Below, piece after piece: positions 26,434 through 35,244 of a stretch of 64,000 nt of DNA. Under the pieces are notes generated by a model that searched no databases, had not been told where the DNA came from, and saw only the letters and a list, made by a program, of their open reading frames with translations. Source of the DNA: Candidatus Competibacter denitrificans Run_A_D11 (GTDB taxonomy: Bacteria; Pseudomonadota; Gammaproteobacteria; Competibacterales; Competibacteraceae); assembly GCF_001051235.1 (NCBI RefSeq), contig NZ_CBTJ020000001.1, forward strand, positions 62,001 to 126,000. Reading direction: 5' to 3'. The position numbers and the translations under genes were made by a program. The first letter of the stretch is position 1, and each line of letters starts with the position of its first letter.

Positions 26434-27354
26434 TCAGGGTGGCCGGCGGCGGGCGCCGAGCCGACCGCCAAATCCATCCCAGAAACCTTGCAGGTAAGCG
26501 TGCATTTGGTGCCAGCGGTCGGGGTCGTGATATAAGCAATCTATCAGACGAATCAACAATCCAGGGATGGTTTCAGTCCAAAGTCGCCGGCCGTAATGGC
26601 GACGCGCGATGACTATCCGGTTACGCACGTCATAATAGCGTTTCCAAGGCGGCAGGAGCAGATTGTCGAACTGACGACCCAGCAGTGCGATCGTTCGACG
26701 GCCCGGTAAAGGATGGTTAAGGACACTGCCTGTAACCAGAAACAAGCGAGCGCCCATTCTGCGGGCACGCTCGCAATAATCGATGTCATCCCCGGCCAGA
26801 AACATCTCGGCATCAGGCAAACCGATTTGTTCGACGGCGTGGCGGTGGGCGAACAAACCCAGAAAGGTCAACGCGGCGACTTCAAGCAACGGCTCGGTCA
26901 GTTCGCCACTATATTTCAGGCGCGAGCCACCCGACACGGCCATGGCTGGCCAACACAACCGGCGTTGTGGATCATCCAATGCTATAGCGACCGAGCTGTA
27001 TAAATGCGGCGGCCGCGGCTGGCAAGCAAGCAGCTGGGCTAGCGCCGATGGGTCCGGGCACGCGTCGTCATCCATCAACCAGAGCCAATCGTAACCGCCG
27101 TTTAAGCCATGGCACACGCCGGCATGGAAACCGCCCGCGCCGCCCAGATTCTCGGCCAGCCGGAGATAATCGATACGTGGATCATTGATGTAACCCCCTG
27201 CTCGCAACCATTCAGCCGTGCCATCGGTCGAGGCATTATCAACTAGGATGATTCGGTCTGGTGGCCTCGTCTGGTCGAACAACGCTGCTAGACAGACGGC
27301 AAGCAAGTGCAGTCGATTGTAGGTTACTAGAACGGTGGCGACGGTAGCAGCCAT
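26434..27354 (-). CDS. Glycosyltransferase family 2, GlfT1-like galactofuranosyltransferase
   Basis: A 306-residue GT-A enzyme. The nucleotide-binding start is VATVLVTYNRLHLLAVCLAA. The variable loop is VDNASTDGTAEWL and the hallmark ENLGGAGGFHAG follows. The metal-binding DXD-type motif is LMDDDACP, and the base region GDDIDYCERARRMG follows. The GGAGGF signature and the adjacent UDP-galactopyranose mutase are typical of enzymes that use UDP-galactofuranose (GlfT1/WbbL-like). Galactofuranose transfer is therefore likely but inferred. It begins 22 bp downstream of the end of glf. Confidence 0.85.
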   Translation of the reverse strand: MAATVATVLVTYNRLHLLAVCLAALFDQTRPPDRIILVDNASTDGTAEWLRAGGYINDPRIDYLRLAENLGGAGGFHAGVCHGLNGGYDWLWLMDDDACPDPSALAQLLACQPRPPHLYSSVAIALDDPQRRLCWPAMAVSGGSRLKYSGELTEPLLEVAALTFLGLFAHRHAVEQIGLPDAEMFLAGDDIDYCERARRMGARLFLVTGSVLNHPLPGRRTIALLGRQFDNLLLPPWKRYYDVRNRIVIARRHYGRRLWTETIPGLLIRLIDCLYHDPDRWHQMHAYLQGFWDGFGGRLGARRRPP

Positions 27355-27376
27355 GGAGGTTGTATGTGCGCACCGA

Positions 27377-28477
27377 TCAGGCCGAGCCGAGAATCCGCTC
27401 GGCGGTTTTTAAAGCAGCGGCAATCACTTGATCCATGTTGTAGTACCGATATTGCGCCAGCCGGCCGACGAAAAAAACGTTCCTCTCAACAGCAGCGAGT
27501 GCCTTATATTGCTGGTACAGAGCTTCGTTCTCCGGACGCGGCACTGGGTAATAGGGATCGCCTTCGGCTTGCGGATATTCGCGGACGATAGCAGTGTGCG
27601 AGTGTTGTTGGCCAGTCAGGTATTTGAATTCGGTAATGCGGGTATAAGCATGGTCATTGGGATAGTTGACCACCGCCGCCGGTTGATAGCGGGAAATCCC
27701 CGGCAGATGTTCGTGCTCGAAACGCAAGGAGCGGTACGGTAAACGGCCATAACAGTAATTGAAATAAGCGTCGATAGGACCCGTATAAATGATAGTTTTA
27801 GCTTTTATCTGCTGGCGTATGGCGAAAAAATCGGTATTGAGTTCGAGATGAATGTTTGGATGGTCCAGCATCCGCTGGAATAAAGCGGTGTAGCCATCCT
27901 TGGGCATGATCTGGAACTCATCGTTGAAATACCGGTCATCCCGATTGGTGCGTACCGGAATGCGGGCAGTAACAGCAGCATTGAGTTGGGAAGGGTCAAG
28001 GCCCCATTGCTTGCGCGTGTAGCCTCGGAAGAATTTTTCGTAGAGATCACGGCCGACAGTATTGAGGACGACATCTTCGCTGGTTTTGATCGGATCGCGG
28101 GGTTCCCGTACTCGCTCGAAATACGCTTGAATACCAACTTCATCGAGATTCAAACCATAAAGGCGGTTGATGGTATCTTGATTGATAGGGATAGGCAGCA
28201 ATTGGCCTTCAACACTGGCAAGGACGCGATGTTCGTAAGGCAACCAGTCGGTAAAACGAGAAAGATAATCGACCACACGCTGAGCGTTGGTGTGGAAGAT
28301 ATGAGGGCCATAACGATGAATGAGGACACCTTGGGCGTCACACTCATCGTAGGCATTACCAGCAATGTGAGGACGCTGGTCAAGAACCAGTATTTGGTGA
28401 CCTGCTCTCGCAAGTTGCTCAGCAACAACACTGCCAGCGAATCCGGAACCAACTATTACTATCTTAGTAGTACTCAT
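27377..28477 (-). CDS. glf: UDP-galactopyranose mutase
   Basis: FAD-dependent enzyme that interconverts UDP-galactopyranose and UDP-galactofuranose, the donor for galactofuranose in O-antigens and capsules. The 366 residues fit the family. The N-terminal dinucleotide fold is IVIVGSGFAGSVVAEQLA with the following Glu/Asp at LDQRPHIAGNAYDE, and a GRLPYRSLRFE segment lies in the middle. The C-terminal FVGRLAQYRYYNMDQVI is a strong family signature. It is the key clue that the minus-strand glycan cluster (25.3-35 kb) builds a galactofuranose-containing polymer. Confidence 0.96.
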   Translation of the reverse strand: MSTTKIVIVGSGFAGSVVAEQLARAGHQILVLDQRPHIAGNAYDECDAQGVLIHRYGPHIFHTNAQRVVDYLSRFTDWLPYEHRVLASVEGQLLPIPINQDTINRLYGLNLDEVGIQAYFERVREPRDPIKTSEDVVLNTVGRDLYEKFFRGYTRKQWGLDPSQLNAAVTARIPVRTNRDDRYFNDEFQIMPKDGYTALFQRMLDHPNIHLELNTDFFAIRQQIKAKTIIYTGPIDAYFNYCYGRLPYRSLRFEHEHLPGISRYQPAAVVNYPNDHAYTRITEFKYLTGQQHSHTAIVREYPQAEGDPYYPVPRPENEALYQQYKALAAVERNVFFVGRLAQYRYYNMDQVIAAALKTAERILGSA

Positions 28478-28522
28478 AGCTATCTATTTATAGTCATCAT
28501 TTAAAATTATTAGTTAATCTAT

Positions 28523-28999
28523 TAGGAGTTACGTAGTTGCGGGCAAGTTATAAAGTGGATTAGCCAGGTAGGCCCGAACGCCGGGGCGGATGACAGCGAG
28601 CTTTGCCTCCAACCAACTGAGGCCGGTTTTGTAGCAATGCCATTCCAAGCGCAAGAAGGCGCGTAACGCGAGACCGATGTGGTTGCGTTGAGCGCGCGCG
28701 ACGCGGACTTGATCCTGCTCGATACTACGGTACTGCTTGATCGCACGATGATACGTTGCCGTTTTACGTACGGTGCTGCTTCTCGCCACAGCATCAGCGC
28801 ATCCGGCTCCAATCGGTGCAGCAAGTGGGTAAACGTATCATGCGCCAAAGCCTGATTCTCGTCCGATTGTGCCCGCTCCGCTACCGTCGCGCTGCACACC
28901 TTCGAGGTCGCAATCAGAAACTGGACGTAATCTTCATCGGTCACTTTTGGTGGGTTCATTTCGCCTTTTACTCCTTCATCTCCAACTACGTAACTCCTA
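28523..28999. mobile_element. Decayed insertion element (MITE-like) with 17-bp TIRs and 5-bp target duplication
   Basis: The 477-bp element is bounded by perfect 17-bp inverted repeats, TAGGAGTTACGTAGTTG at 28523-28539 and its complement at 28983-28999. TCTAT is duplicated on both sides (28518-28522 and 29000-29004). It contains only the two ends of a transposase gene, so it cannot move by itself but could be moved in trans. It inserted exactly at the stop codon of the upstream GT2 gene, between that gene and glf, without changing the protein. Confidence 0.9.
28529..28959 (-). pseudogene. Transposase remnant (IS701/IS4-like), N- and C-termini only
   Basis: From the ATG at 28959 about 65 residues read like a transposase N-terminus (MNPPKVTDEDYVQFLIATSK, then HDTFTHLLHRLEPDALMLW). 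The match then jumps to another frame near 28765, where a transposase-like C-terminus continues (KTATYHRAIKQYRSIEQDQ, then LRAFLRLEWHCYKTGLSWLE) to about 28529. The middle of the protein, where the DDE catalytic core should lie, is missing (an internal deletion of several hundred bp judging from full-length relatives). The family name rests on memory of similar sequences and is tentative. Confidence 0.75.
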
Positions 29000-29000
29000 T

Positions 29001-30458
29001 CTATATTAATTTTCTTGATTTAGCTAAATTTCTAAAAAAATTTGGGTTCATGAAAATTTTGCTTAGAATCATAATGAAACCATTAACCATTCCTATAAAT
29101 CTCCTTAAAGATATATTGGCCCACAGGGAAAAACCATTATATAATCTAAAATTAGATACTTTTATAATTTCACCTGTGTTAGACACAGTCAATTGATTCT
29201 TTGTTAAAGAAAAAAGGATTTTTATAGGCACGTTTTCAAAAATAAAAATAGATTTTACCTTATTTATTTTCATTTGCTTGTATAAATAAAAGTCCCTGAA
29301 AATCCCTTTCCTTATCCACAAATCATTATGATTATACCATCGAAAAAGATATTTTCTAGAATAATTTACTAAGATAATAAAGCGAGTATTAGGGAACCTC
29401 CCTTTTAAAACATCAATAGTAAGCTTTACTACCGCGACAGACCGATCAGCAGATAAAAGAACAACATTATTAGTGCCAAAAAGAGCTTCAATATCTTTAT
29501 CCTTAAAAAGATCACCAGAGCCAGCACAAGAAAAAGCCTCAATAGATCTATCCATCTTTCCAAATTTGGCTTCACAAAAATCTCTGAACGCCAAATTATA
29601 TGCTTTTACAAAAGGAAAGTTCTTATTAACATACTGCGCATTAATTTTAGCAGCATGCAAAAGCCCAGAAATATAACAAAGATAAAATATTCTTCTAATA
29701 CCAGAGTAAGTAACAGCGATAAAATAAAGATGATTACGCCAAGCATAGTAAACAAAAAGCGGACTAAGTGTGCGCTCCGAAAAACCCGGGTGAACCACCT
29801 CCGAAAGACTAGTCGCAACGACTCGATACCCATGATTGCGAATCCTCATACCCCACTCCATATCATCCCACATAAGAAAAAATCTTTCATCTAAAGCCCC
29901 AAAGGTATTTAGTAAGCTAACCCTAACTAGAGCCGAGCAGATCGCAACATAATCAACATCAATTATCTGTGCCTTCAAATCCAGATTAGGAATATTTGAA
30001 AACTGGGGAATGGGAAAAGTCGAAAAGGCACTAATCTTAGCCCCTAACTCACTAATAATGCTAGAATCATCACGATGCAAAACCTTTGAGCCAACCAGGG
30101 CAATTTTCTGATCAGATTCCATAGAAAACATAAGCCCTTGAAAAGCACCGGGCAGAACTTCTGCATCATTATCAAGCAACCAAGCAAAATCAAAACCTTG
30201 GGTTGCCGCATATCGCAAGACTGTATTGAATCCGCCGCTGCCACCTAAATTTGTATTATTAATAATCTTCTTAAGGTCTGGAAATTCCAAATCAAGCATC
30301 TGAATAGATTTATCTGTGGATGCATTATCAATTACAGCAACTTCAAAATTATAATTGGATTGACCCGATAAATCTTTTAAAACAGATTTAATTAATCTAC
30401 GCAAATCGTCACAGCGATTCCAATTCAACAATCCAACAAAGACCTTCATACTGTTCAT
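29001..30458 (-). CDS. Glycosyltransferase family 2 with long C-terminal extension
   Basis: A 485-residue protein. The GT-A domain covers about residues 4-270: VGLLNWNRCDDLRRLIKSVL, VIDNASTDKS, NNTNLGGSGGFN, the DXD-type LLDNDAEV and the catalytic-region WDDMEWGMRIRNHGYRV. The C-terminal 200 residues are Lys/Phe/Ile-rich and of unknown role. Like its neighbour at 26.4 kb it has the GGSGGF signature seen in galactofuranosyl- and rhamnosyltransferases. An in-frame ATG at 30449 is an alternative start. The stop codon TAG lies in the target duplication of the adjacent mobile element. The gene is strongly AT-rich. Confidence 0.85.
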   Translation of the reverse strand: MNSMKVFVGLLNWNRCDDLRRLIKSVLKDLSGQSNYNFEVAVIDNASTDKSIQMLDLEFPDLKKIINNTNLGGSGGFNTVLRYAATQGFDFAWLLDNDAEVLPGAFQGLMFSMESDQKIALVGSKVLHRDDSSIISELGAKISAFSTFPIPQFSNIPNLDLKAQIIDVDYVAICSALVRVSLLNTFGALDERFFLMWDDMEWGMRIRNHGYRVVATSLSEVVHPGFSERTLSPLFVYYAWRNHLYFIAVTYSGIRRIFYLCYISGLLHAAKINAQYVNKNFPFVKAYNLAFRDFCEAKFGKMDRSIEAFSCAGSGDLFKDKDIEALFGTNNVVLLSADRSVAVVKLTIDVLKGRFPNTRFIILVNYSRKYLFRWYNHNDLWIRKGIFRDFYLYKQMKINKVKSIFIFENVPIKILFSLTKNQLTVSNTGEIIKVSNFRLYNGFSLWANISLRRFIGMVNGFIMILSKIFMNPNFFRNLAKSRKLI

Positions 30459-30464
30459 GTAATT

Positions 30465-31190
30465 TCACCCTATAAGCCTAACTGCAACCTGCTCGTGAAA
30501 TTTATTATAACAAAGATATTCATAATCTCGACCTGATTTATTGATAAACTCCGAAAATGCTAGAAACTCGTGTTTTTCCCAGCCAGGATAATTAAAATAC
30601 TCATCAAAAACAATTATAGTTCCAGGCATCAAGCGATCATTCAAAAAATCGAGAATAGTTTTAGTAGATGAATACAAATCACAATCGATGTGCAACAAGC
30701 TAATTGACTCTGAATACCTTAATAAAAATTCTGGTAGAGTCTCGTGAAAGTATCCCTTAATAAGCTTCACATTTTTTTCATAATTGAAATTATCGATATC
30801 AAAACCAAAAATCCCTTTCTCAAATCCATAACGCCAATTCTCAGGTAACCCTTCAAATGAATCAAAACCGAGGACATCTTTCTTAACCTTTTTTGCAATA
30901 TAATTAATTGTTTCACCTTGATAGACGCCAAACTCGCAAATTAAGCCATCTAACAAATTCATTTGAGAAAGACAGAAATCAAGCACTTCAAATTTGCTAT
31001 AAAGGGGCTTTGCCATCAGCATGTTTTCTTGAATATATTTCGCACTTGAAATTGTCGCAACCAAGGATGCCATTTCCGATAGATTAGAAAACTTTTCAGA
31101 AAACAAATTAATCTCATTTAGTTTACTATCAATCTCATCAATCCCAATAAATTTTCTAAGTCTCCTTTGAAAGTAAGTTACTAGTCTCAT
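30465..31190 (-). CDS. TylF/MycF-like SAM-dependent O-methyltransferase
   Basis: A 241-residue methyltransferase. The SAM-binding segment is GLICEFGVYQGETINYIA with VLGFDSFEGLPENW, as in macrocin O-methyltransferase (TylF/MycF) relatives. The metal-binding acidic residues are probably in LHIDCDLYSSTK and IIVFDEYFNYPGW. Such enzymes often cap or decorate glycans. Its place immediately after wzt (1-bp TAATG overlap) and before a GT2 gene suggests a terminal methylation that stops chain growth and is read by the Wzt carbohydrate-binding domain, as in Wzm/Wzt O-antigen systems. That link is inference. Confidence 0.85.
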   Translation of the reverse strand: MRLVTYFQRRLRKFIGIDEIDSKLNEINLFSEKFSNLSEMASLVATISSAKYIQENMLMAKPLYSKFEVLDFCLSQMNLLDGLICEFGVYQGETINYIAKKVKKDVLGFDSFEGLPENWRYGFEKGIFGFDIDNFNYEKNVKLIKGYFHETLPEFLLRYSESISLLHIDCDLYSSTKTILDFLNDRLMPGTIIVFDEYFNYPGWEKHEFLAFSEFINKSGRDYEYLCYNKFHEQVAVRLIG

Positions 31191-32434
31191 TAATTAAACT
31201 CCCAGCCTCCAGAGAGGCGAAAAAGCCCTTTGGACTTTCCTACCGCTATATCAAAACGGTTATCTCTATAAACCAGGAAGGTAAAATAACACTCGTTTTG
31301 CTCAATAATCTGCTGATCTTGTGATAATGCCCCTTCGATACGGTATTCGCCTGGATTTAAAAATTGAGAAGGTATTTTTATTTTTAGCTCTTTAGAATCT
31401 TGTGGTATAAACTCTCGGCTATCTGTAGTAACCCCAGAAAAAATTCCTACATCCTCTGAGTTAAAAATAGTAAACCCGAATGACAGTCTGTTCTCATTCA
31501 GAGTGCAAATCCTAAATAATAAAAAAGCATCTTGACAAGAATCAATTGAATCAACTTTAACATTATTCCATAAATAAATTCCAGCATGTTTAATATGTGG
31601 TCTCCTTAGATTTTTTAAATTTGCTTCCAAAAAGAAATGCCGAGACATCCTTAAATATTTTTCTGCTACAGATACAGAGTCATTAACACAGATAACTTCA
31701 CCATTGTTTAATAATATTGCAGTTTTAGTCATATTTCTAATTGCTGACATATTATGACTAACTAAAATAATAGTCCTCCCCAATCTTGATACATCCTGCA
31801 TTTTTCCAAAACACTTCTTTTGAAAAGCAGCATCTCCTACAGCTAATACCTCATCAACGACTAAAATCTCTGGTTCTAAATGAGCTGCAACTGCAAATGC
31901 CAATCTAACGTACATCCCTGATGAATAACGCTTAACCGGCGTATCCAAAAATCTTTCAACTTCAGCAAAATCAACAATCTCATCAAACTTGCGCTTAATC
32001 TCTTGGCGCAACATACCTAGAATAGCTCCATTCAAATAAATATTTTCTCGACCAGTTAATTCTGGATGAAAGCCTGTGCCAACTTCCAATAAACTAGCAA
32101 CTCGTCCTCTAATACTTAGCCTGCCAGCCGAGGGTTCAGTAATCCGGCTCATAATTTTTAATAAGGTACTTTTACCAGCTCCATTGGAACCAATAATTCC
32201 AACAGACTCACCCCTCTGGATTTCAAAACTCACATCGCGCAATACCCATACTTCTTCTTGCTCATCACCGTATACAATAGGTTCACCTCGAAATAAAGCT
32301 TTAGACTTAGACCAATAATCACGTACATTTCGAACCATTACATCACGCAATGCCACATAACGTTCCCTCTCAGCCTCATGCCCAATTAAATATTTTTTCC
32401 CTAAACCCTCAGCTTTAATCACAATATCGGACAT
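31190..32434 (-). CDS. wzt: Polysaccharide ABC exporter, ATP-binding protein Wzt
   Basis: A 414-residue ATPase of an O-antigen/teichoic-acid type exporter. The nucleotide-binding domain (about 1-245) shows Walker A GSNGAGKSTLLK, the signature YSSGMYVRLAFA, Walker B EILVVDEVLAVGD and switch His in VSHNM. The roughly 170-residue C-terminus is a beta-rich Wzt_C-type carbohydrate-binding domain. In E. coli O9a and Klebsiella O12 that domain recognises the terminally modified glycan before export. The adjacent methyltransferase may supply that modification. It lies 22 bp after wzm. Confidence 0.94.
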   Translation of the reverse strand: MSDIVIKAEGLGKKYLIGHEAERERYVALRDVMVRNVRDYWSKSKALFRGEPIVYGDEQEEVWVLRDVSFEIQRGESVGIIGSNGAGKSTLLKIMSRITEPSAGRLSIRGRVASLLEVGTGFHPELTGRENIYLNGAILGMLRQEIKRKFDEIVDFAEVERFLDTPVKRYSSGMYVRLAFAVAAHLEPEILVVDEVLAVGDAAFQKKCFGKMQDVSRLGRTIILVSHNMSAIRNMTKTAILLNNGEVICVNDSVSVAEKYLRMSRHFFLEANLKNLRRPHIKHAGIYLWNNVKVDSIDSCQDAFLLFRICTLNENRLSFGFTIFNSEDVGIFSGVTTDSREFIPQDSKELKIKIPSQFLNPGEYRIEGALSQDQQIIEQNECYFTFLVYRDNRFDIAVGKSKGLFRLSGGWEFN

Positions 32435-32456
32435 ATAATATTTCTAACTTTTCTAA

Positions 32457-33284
32457 TTAAATCAAATCAGCGAAAGATTTCTCCGCCTTCCTGAAGGAAC
32501 CTATCCCTAGATAAAGAAAGCCAGTCACAACACCCAAGCTGAGTATAAAGCCTGGCCAATATAATGGGCTACCCCCTCCTAAAACACACCAACGAAAACC
32601 ATCAATCACTCCAACCATCGGATTTAGGCTATATAGCAAACGCCAGTTCTCTGGTACCACTTGGCTACTAAAGCCCACAGGCGAAACATACAACCCAAAC
32701 TGTACCAAGAAAGGGATAATATAGCGGAAATCTCGATACTTAACATTAAGCGCCGTAATCCACAACCCTGGCCCCAAACTTGCCAATAGTGCCACCAAAA
32801 CAAACAAGGGTAACCAGAGGATCTGCCAGCTAGGTACAAACTTGTACCACACTAGCAACCCCAGCAAAATTATGAAGCTAATCAGAAAATCCACAAACGC
32901 TGAGATAACTGCTGCGGCCGGCATAATAATTCGTGGAAAATAGACCTTAGTAATTAAATTAGCGTTATTAATCAGGCTATTAGATGCATCGCCTAATGCA
33001 GTAGCGAACAGAGACCAAGGCAGCATGCCAGCAAAAACTAATAGCGTGTAAGGAGCATCACCATCACTCGGTAGCTTGGCTAGTGAACCAAAAATGACTG
33101 TAAATACTACCATCGTTAACAACGGTCTAAGCACTGCCCAGGCCACTCCAATGATGGTCTGCTTATAGCGGACGGCGATGTCACGCCACGCCAAAATTAG
33201 GAACAACTCTCGATAACGCCATAAGTCAGCCCAGTAGTTCTTCTCAGCACGACCTGGTTCAAGAATTAGTAATGGCTCATTCAC
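32457..33284 (-). CDS. wzm: Polysaccharide ABC exporter, permease Wzm
   Basis: A 275-residue ABC-2 type permease with about six transmembrane helices. It moves undecaprenyl-linked polysaccharide across the inner membrane together with Wzt. The N-terminal amphipathic region (YWADLWRYRELFLILAWRDI) and the segment AVRYKQTIIGVAWAVLRPLL are typical of the Wzm/KpsM/TagG group. The short spacing to wzt shows they are co-expressed. The upstream gap of 72 bp to the lipoprotein gene suggests a longer minus-strand operon running from 35 kb to 25 kb. Confidence 0.94.
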   Translation of the reverse strand: MNEPLLILEPGRAEKNYWADLWRYRELFLILAWRDIAVRYKQTIIGVAWAVLRPLLTMVVFTVIFGSLAKLPSDGDAPYTLLVFAGMLPWSLFATALGDASNSLINNANLITKVYFPRIIMPAAAVISAFVDFLISFIILLGLLVWYKFVPSWQILWLPLFVLVALLASLGPGLWITALNVKYRDFRYIIPFLVQFGLYVSPVGFSSQVVPENWRLLYSLNPMVGVIDGFRWCVLGGGSPLYWPGFILSLGVVTGFLYLGIGSFRKAEKSFADLI

Positions 33285-33356
33285 AAAATTGTTTACTTTT
33301 ATAGGTTGGCTTAAACAGCCTCTTAGGAGATGACCTCTTAAAAATCACCCTTAAAC

Positions 33357-34094
33357 TCAAAAAACCATTAACTCTCGCCGCATAACTGCCAGTTCCCGAT
33401 AACCGAACACAGCACTTAGATGATGCAACAACACATGGCCACCCTCACCCTGCCAAAGGTTATTGAGCACCCGCTCGATAGCGATATAACGCGCTATCAA
33501 CTCACCAGGTAATTCCTGTTTTTTTCCTATCTCGAGGATTAACTCCAACCACAATCGGCTTACTCCCATAATAAAATATGGCCAAGCAGCACGCACCTCT
33601 GGTGACCAGCTTGGATCTGAGGTATCACTGATTTCCGGCCGAGTAATCTGGTTCGGCTCATCGTAGAGCACAGTTTCTACCACCCCGTCTTTCTGTAAAC
33701 GTACCAATAATGGATCGGTAGCGATTAGAATATTAATACGCCTCGCTACCAATGCGGATGATCGAAAGATGAAACTGAACTGCCGACCAGCTTGATCGCG
33801 GGCAGCACGGCGATGAAACCGCCATAAAAGAATTTCATCTTGTTCAGCATCAAGTATTGGTCCAATAACCCGATCCGCCAGCAACAAATCTGGATACCAA
33901 ATTGCTTCCTTGCTATCCGGCCATCGCAAGCGAAACTGCACATACCACCAACCTAATTTCTCATCAGAAGTTGGTTTGACGCTCGGCTTAACGCTCGCAT
34001 CAGCCATCGTGGGTTCTGGCGAAATAGCACAACTGCTCAGTAGAATGAATAGGAAAAATAAGCTGATCACCCACCCCCACGAACGATCAACCAT
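33357..34094 (-). CDS. Putative lipoprotein of unknown function
   Basis: The protein has 245 residues from the ATG at 34094; an in-frame ATG at 34118 would add eight. The N-terminus is a lipoprotein signal with a hydrophobic stretch and lipobox LLSSC, so the mature protein starts at the Cys and is anchored in the envelope. The rest is soluble, Trp- and Arg-rich, with the notable segment IEPVL-like RYIAIERVLNNLWQGEGGHV. I do not recognise a family. It lies between a GT2 gene and wzm on the same strand, so a part in surface polysaccharide assembly is possible but unproven. Confidence 0.75.
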   Translation of the reverse strand: MVDRSWGWVISLFFLFILLSSCAISPEPTMADASVKPSVKPTSDEKLGWWYVQFRLRWPDSKEAIWYPDLLLADRVIGPILDAEQDEILLWRFHRRAARDQAGRQFSFIFRSSALVARRINILIATDPLLVRLQKDGVVETVLYDEPNQITRPEISDTSDPSWSPEVRAAWPYFIMGVSRLWLELILEIGKKQELPGELIARYIAIERVLNNLWQGEGGHVLLHHLSAVFGYRELAVMRRELMVF

Positions 34095-34185
34095 GAAGAA
34101 AGCCCTATTCACAAACATAATTTTTATGAAAACCTTTGTAGCAACCTACACCGCCTAGCCAATACCAGTAGTCGAACAATTGGGC

Positions 34186-35073
34186 CTAATCTCGCCGAGT
34201 CCGCCGCTGGTCATCCTCAACCCCTTTATAGTGCAAAGCAGAAATCTGTTCTGAAATAAGTCCGATCAAAAATAATGATAAGGAATAGATCAGTAACACA
34301 GCACTCATATTAGTAAATCGGTGCATGGTAAGATAGGTATAGCCGTAATACCCCATGCCGATCAGCAAAAAAACCAAACTTAATGGTAAAAAAAACCGCA
34401 TCGGCGAAAACAGCGCGCCCACTTTAAGAATGATAAGAAAGAATTTTGTCCCATCTCGCAGTAACCGAATATGGCTTTTACCCCCCCGCTGACCTGCTCG
34501 AATAGGCACATAGGCAACTGGAAAACCCGACCGAAAAAAAGCCATCGTACTGGTGGTGGGATAAGAAAAACCATTCGGCAATAAATAGATAAACTTACGG
34601 AAATGGCGAGCACGAGCAGCGCGAAAACCGGAGGTTAAGTCCTCAATATGATAGCCTGTCATCCAGGAGGCTAAACGATTGTAACTGTGATTCGCCAAAC
34701 GCCGGCCAAACGAGGCGTGGGTATCGGCCTGACGAGCACCCACTACCATTTCGTATCCTTCAGCCATTTTCGCTAGCAGCCGCTCAATGTCAGCCGGATC
34801 ATGCTGACCATCGGCATCCATAAAGACCAGCACATCACCCGTGGCATGACGCGCACCTGTCTTGATCGCTGCTCCATTACCCATCGAATACGGATGCCGC
34901 ACCACGCGCGCCCCATGGTCCTGCGCTATTTGGGCGGTGGTATCAGTCGAACCGTCGTCCACAACCATGATCTCCGCTACTGGAAAGCGCTCTCGCAGCC
35001 GAGCCAACAGCGGCGGCAAATTCACCGCTTCGTTCTTGGCAGGCAAAATGATGCTGAAGGTAGAATTCATCAA
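34186..35073 (-). CDS. Glycosyltransferase family 2 (DPM1-like) with C-terminal membrane helices
   Basis: The protein has 295 residues, or 294 from the second Met. The GT-A domain resembles dolichyl/polyprenyl-phosphate sugar synthases: SIILPAKNEAVNLPPLL, VVDDGSTDTTAQIAQ, SMGNGAAIKTGARHATG and the DXD motif FMDADGQHD. Two hydrophobic helices near the C-terminus (about 215-275) anchor it in the membrane. Such proteins usually load a sugar onto undecaprenyl phosphate for later use by GT-C enzymes on the periplasmic side. A candidate GT-C protein is encoded at 21.3 kb. It is the first gene of the minus-strand glycan group. Confidence 0.9.
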   Translation of the reverse strand: MMNSTFSIILPAKNEAVNLPPLLARLRERFPVAEIMVVDDGSTDTTAQIAQDHGARVVRHPYSMGNGAAIKTGARHATGDVLVFMDADGQHDPADIERLLAKMAEGYEMVVGARQADTHASFGRRLANHSYNRLASWMTGYHIEDLTSGFRAARARHFRKFIYLLPNGFSYPTTSTMAFFRSGFPVAYVPIRAGQRGGKSHIRLLRDGTKFFLIILKVGALFSPMRFFLPLSLVFLLIGMGYYGYTYLTMHRFTNMSAVLLIYSLSLFLIGLISEQISALHYKGVEDDQRRTRRD

Positions 35074-35244
35074 GGTCCAGGCCCAAGCAAAACTGCCACA
35101 AGGTAATCCACTCGTTGATCGGTACCTATCCGGTACCGCAAGATTAGCGTTTATCCGAATTGACGTATCGATTATTATGCAAGTGAAAACATCATTTGAC
35201 TACTAACAATCCACTGGTTTCTCATCATTCCAGGCTGCTTCCTT

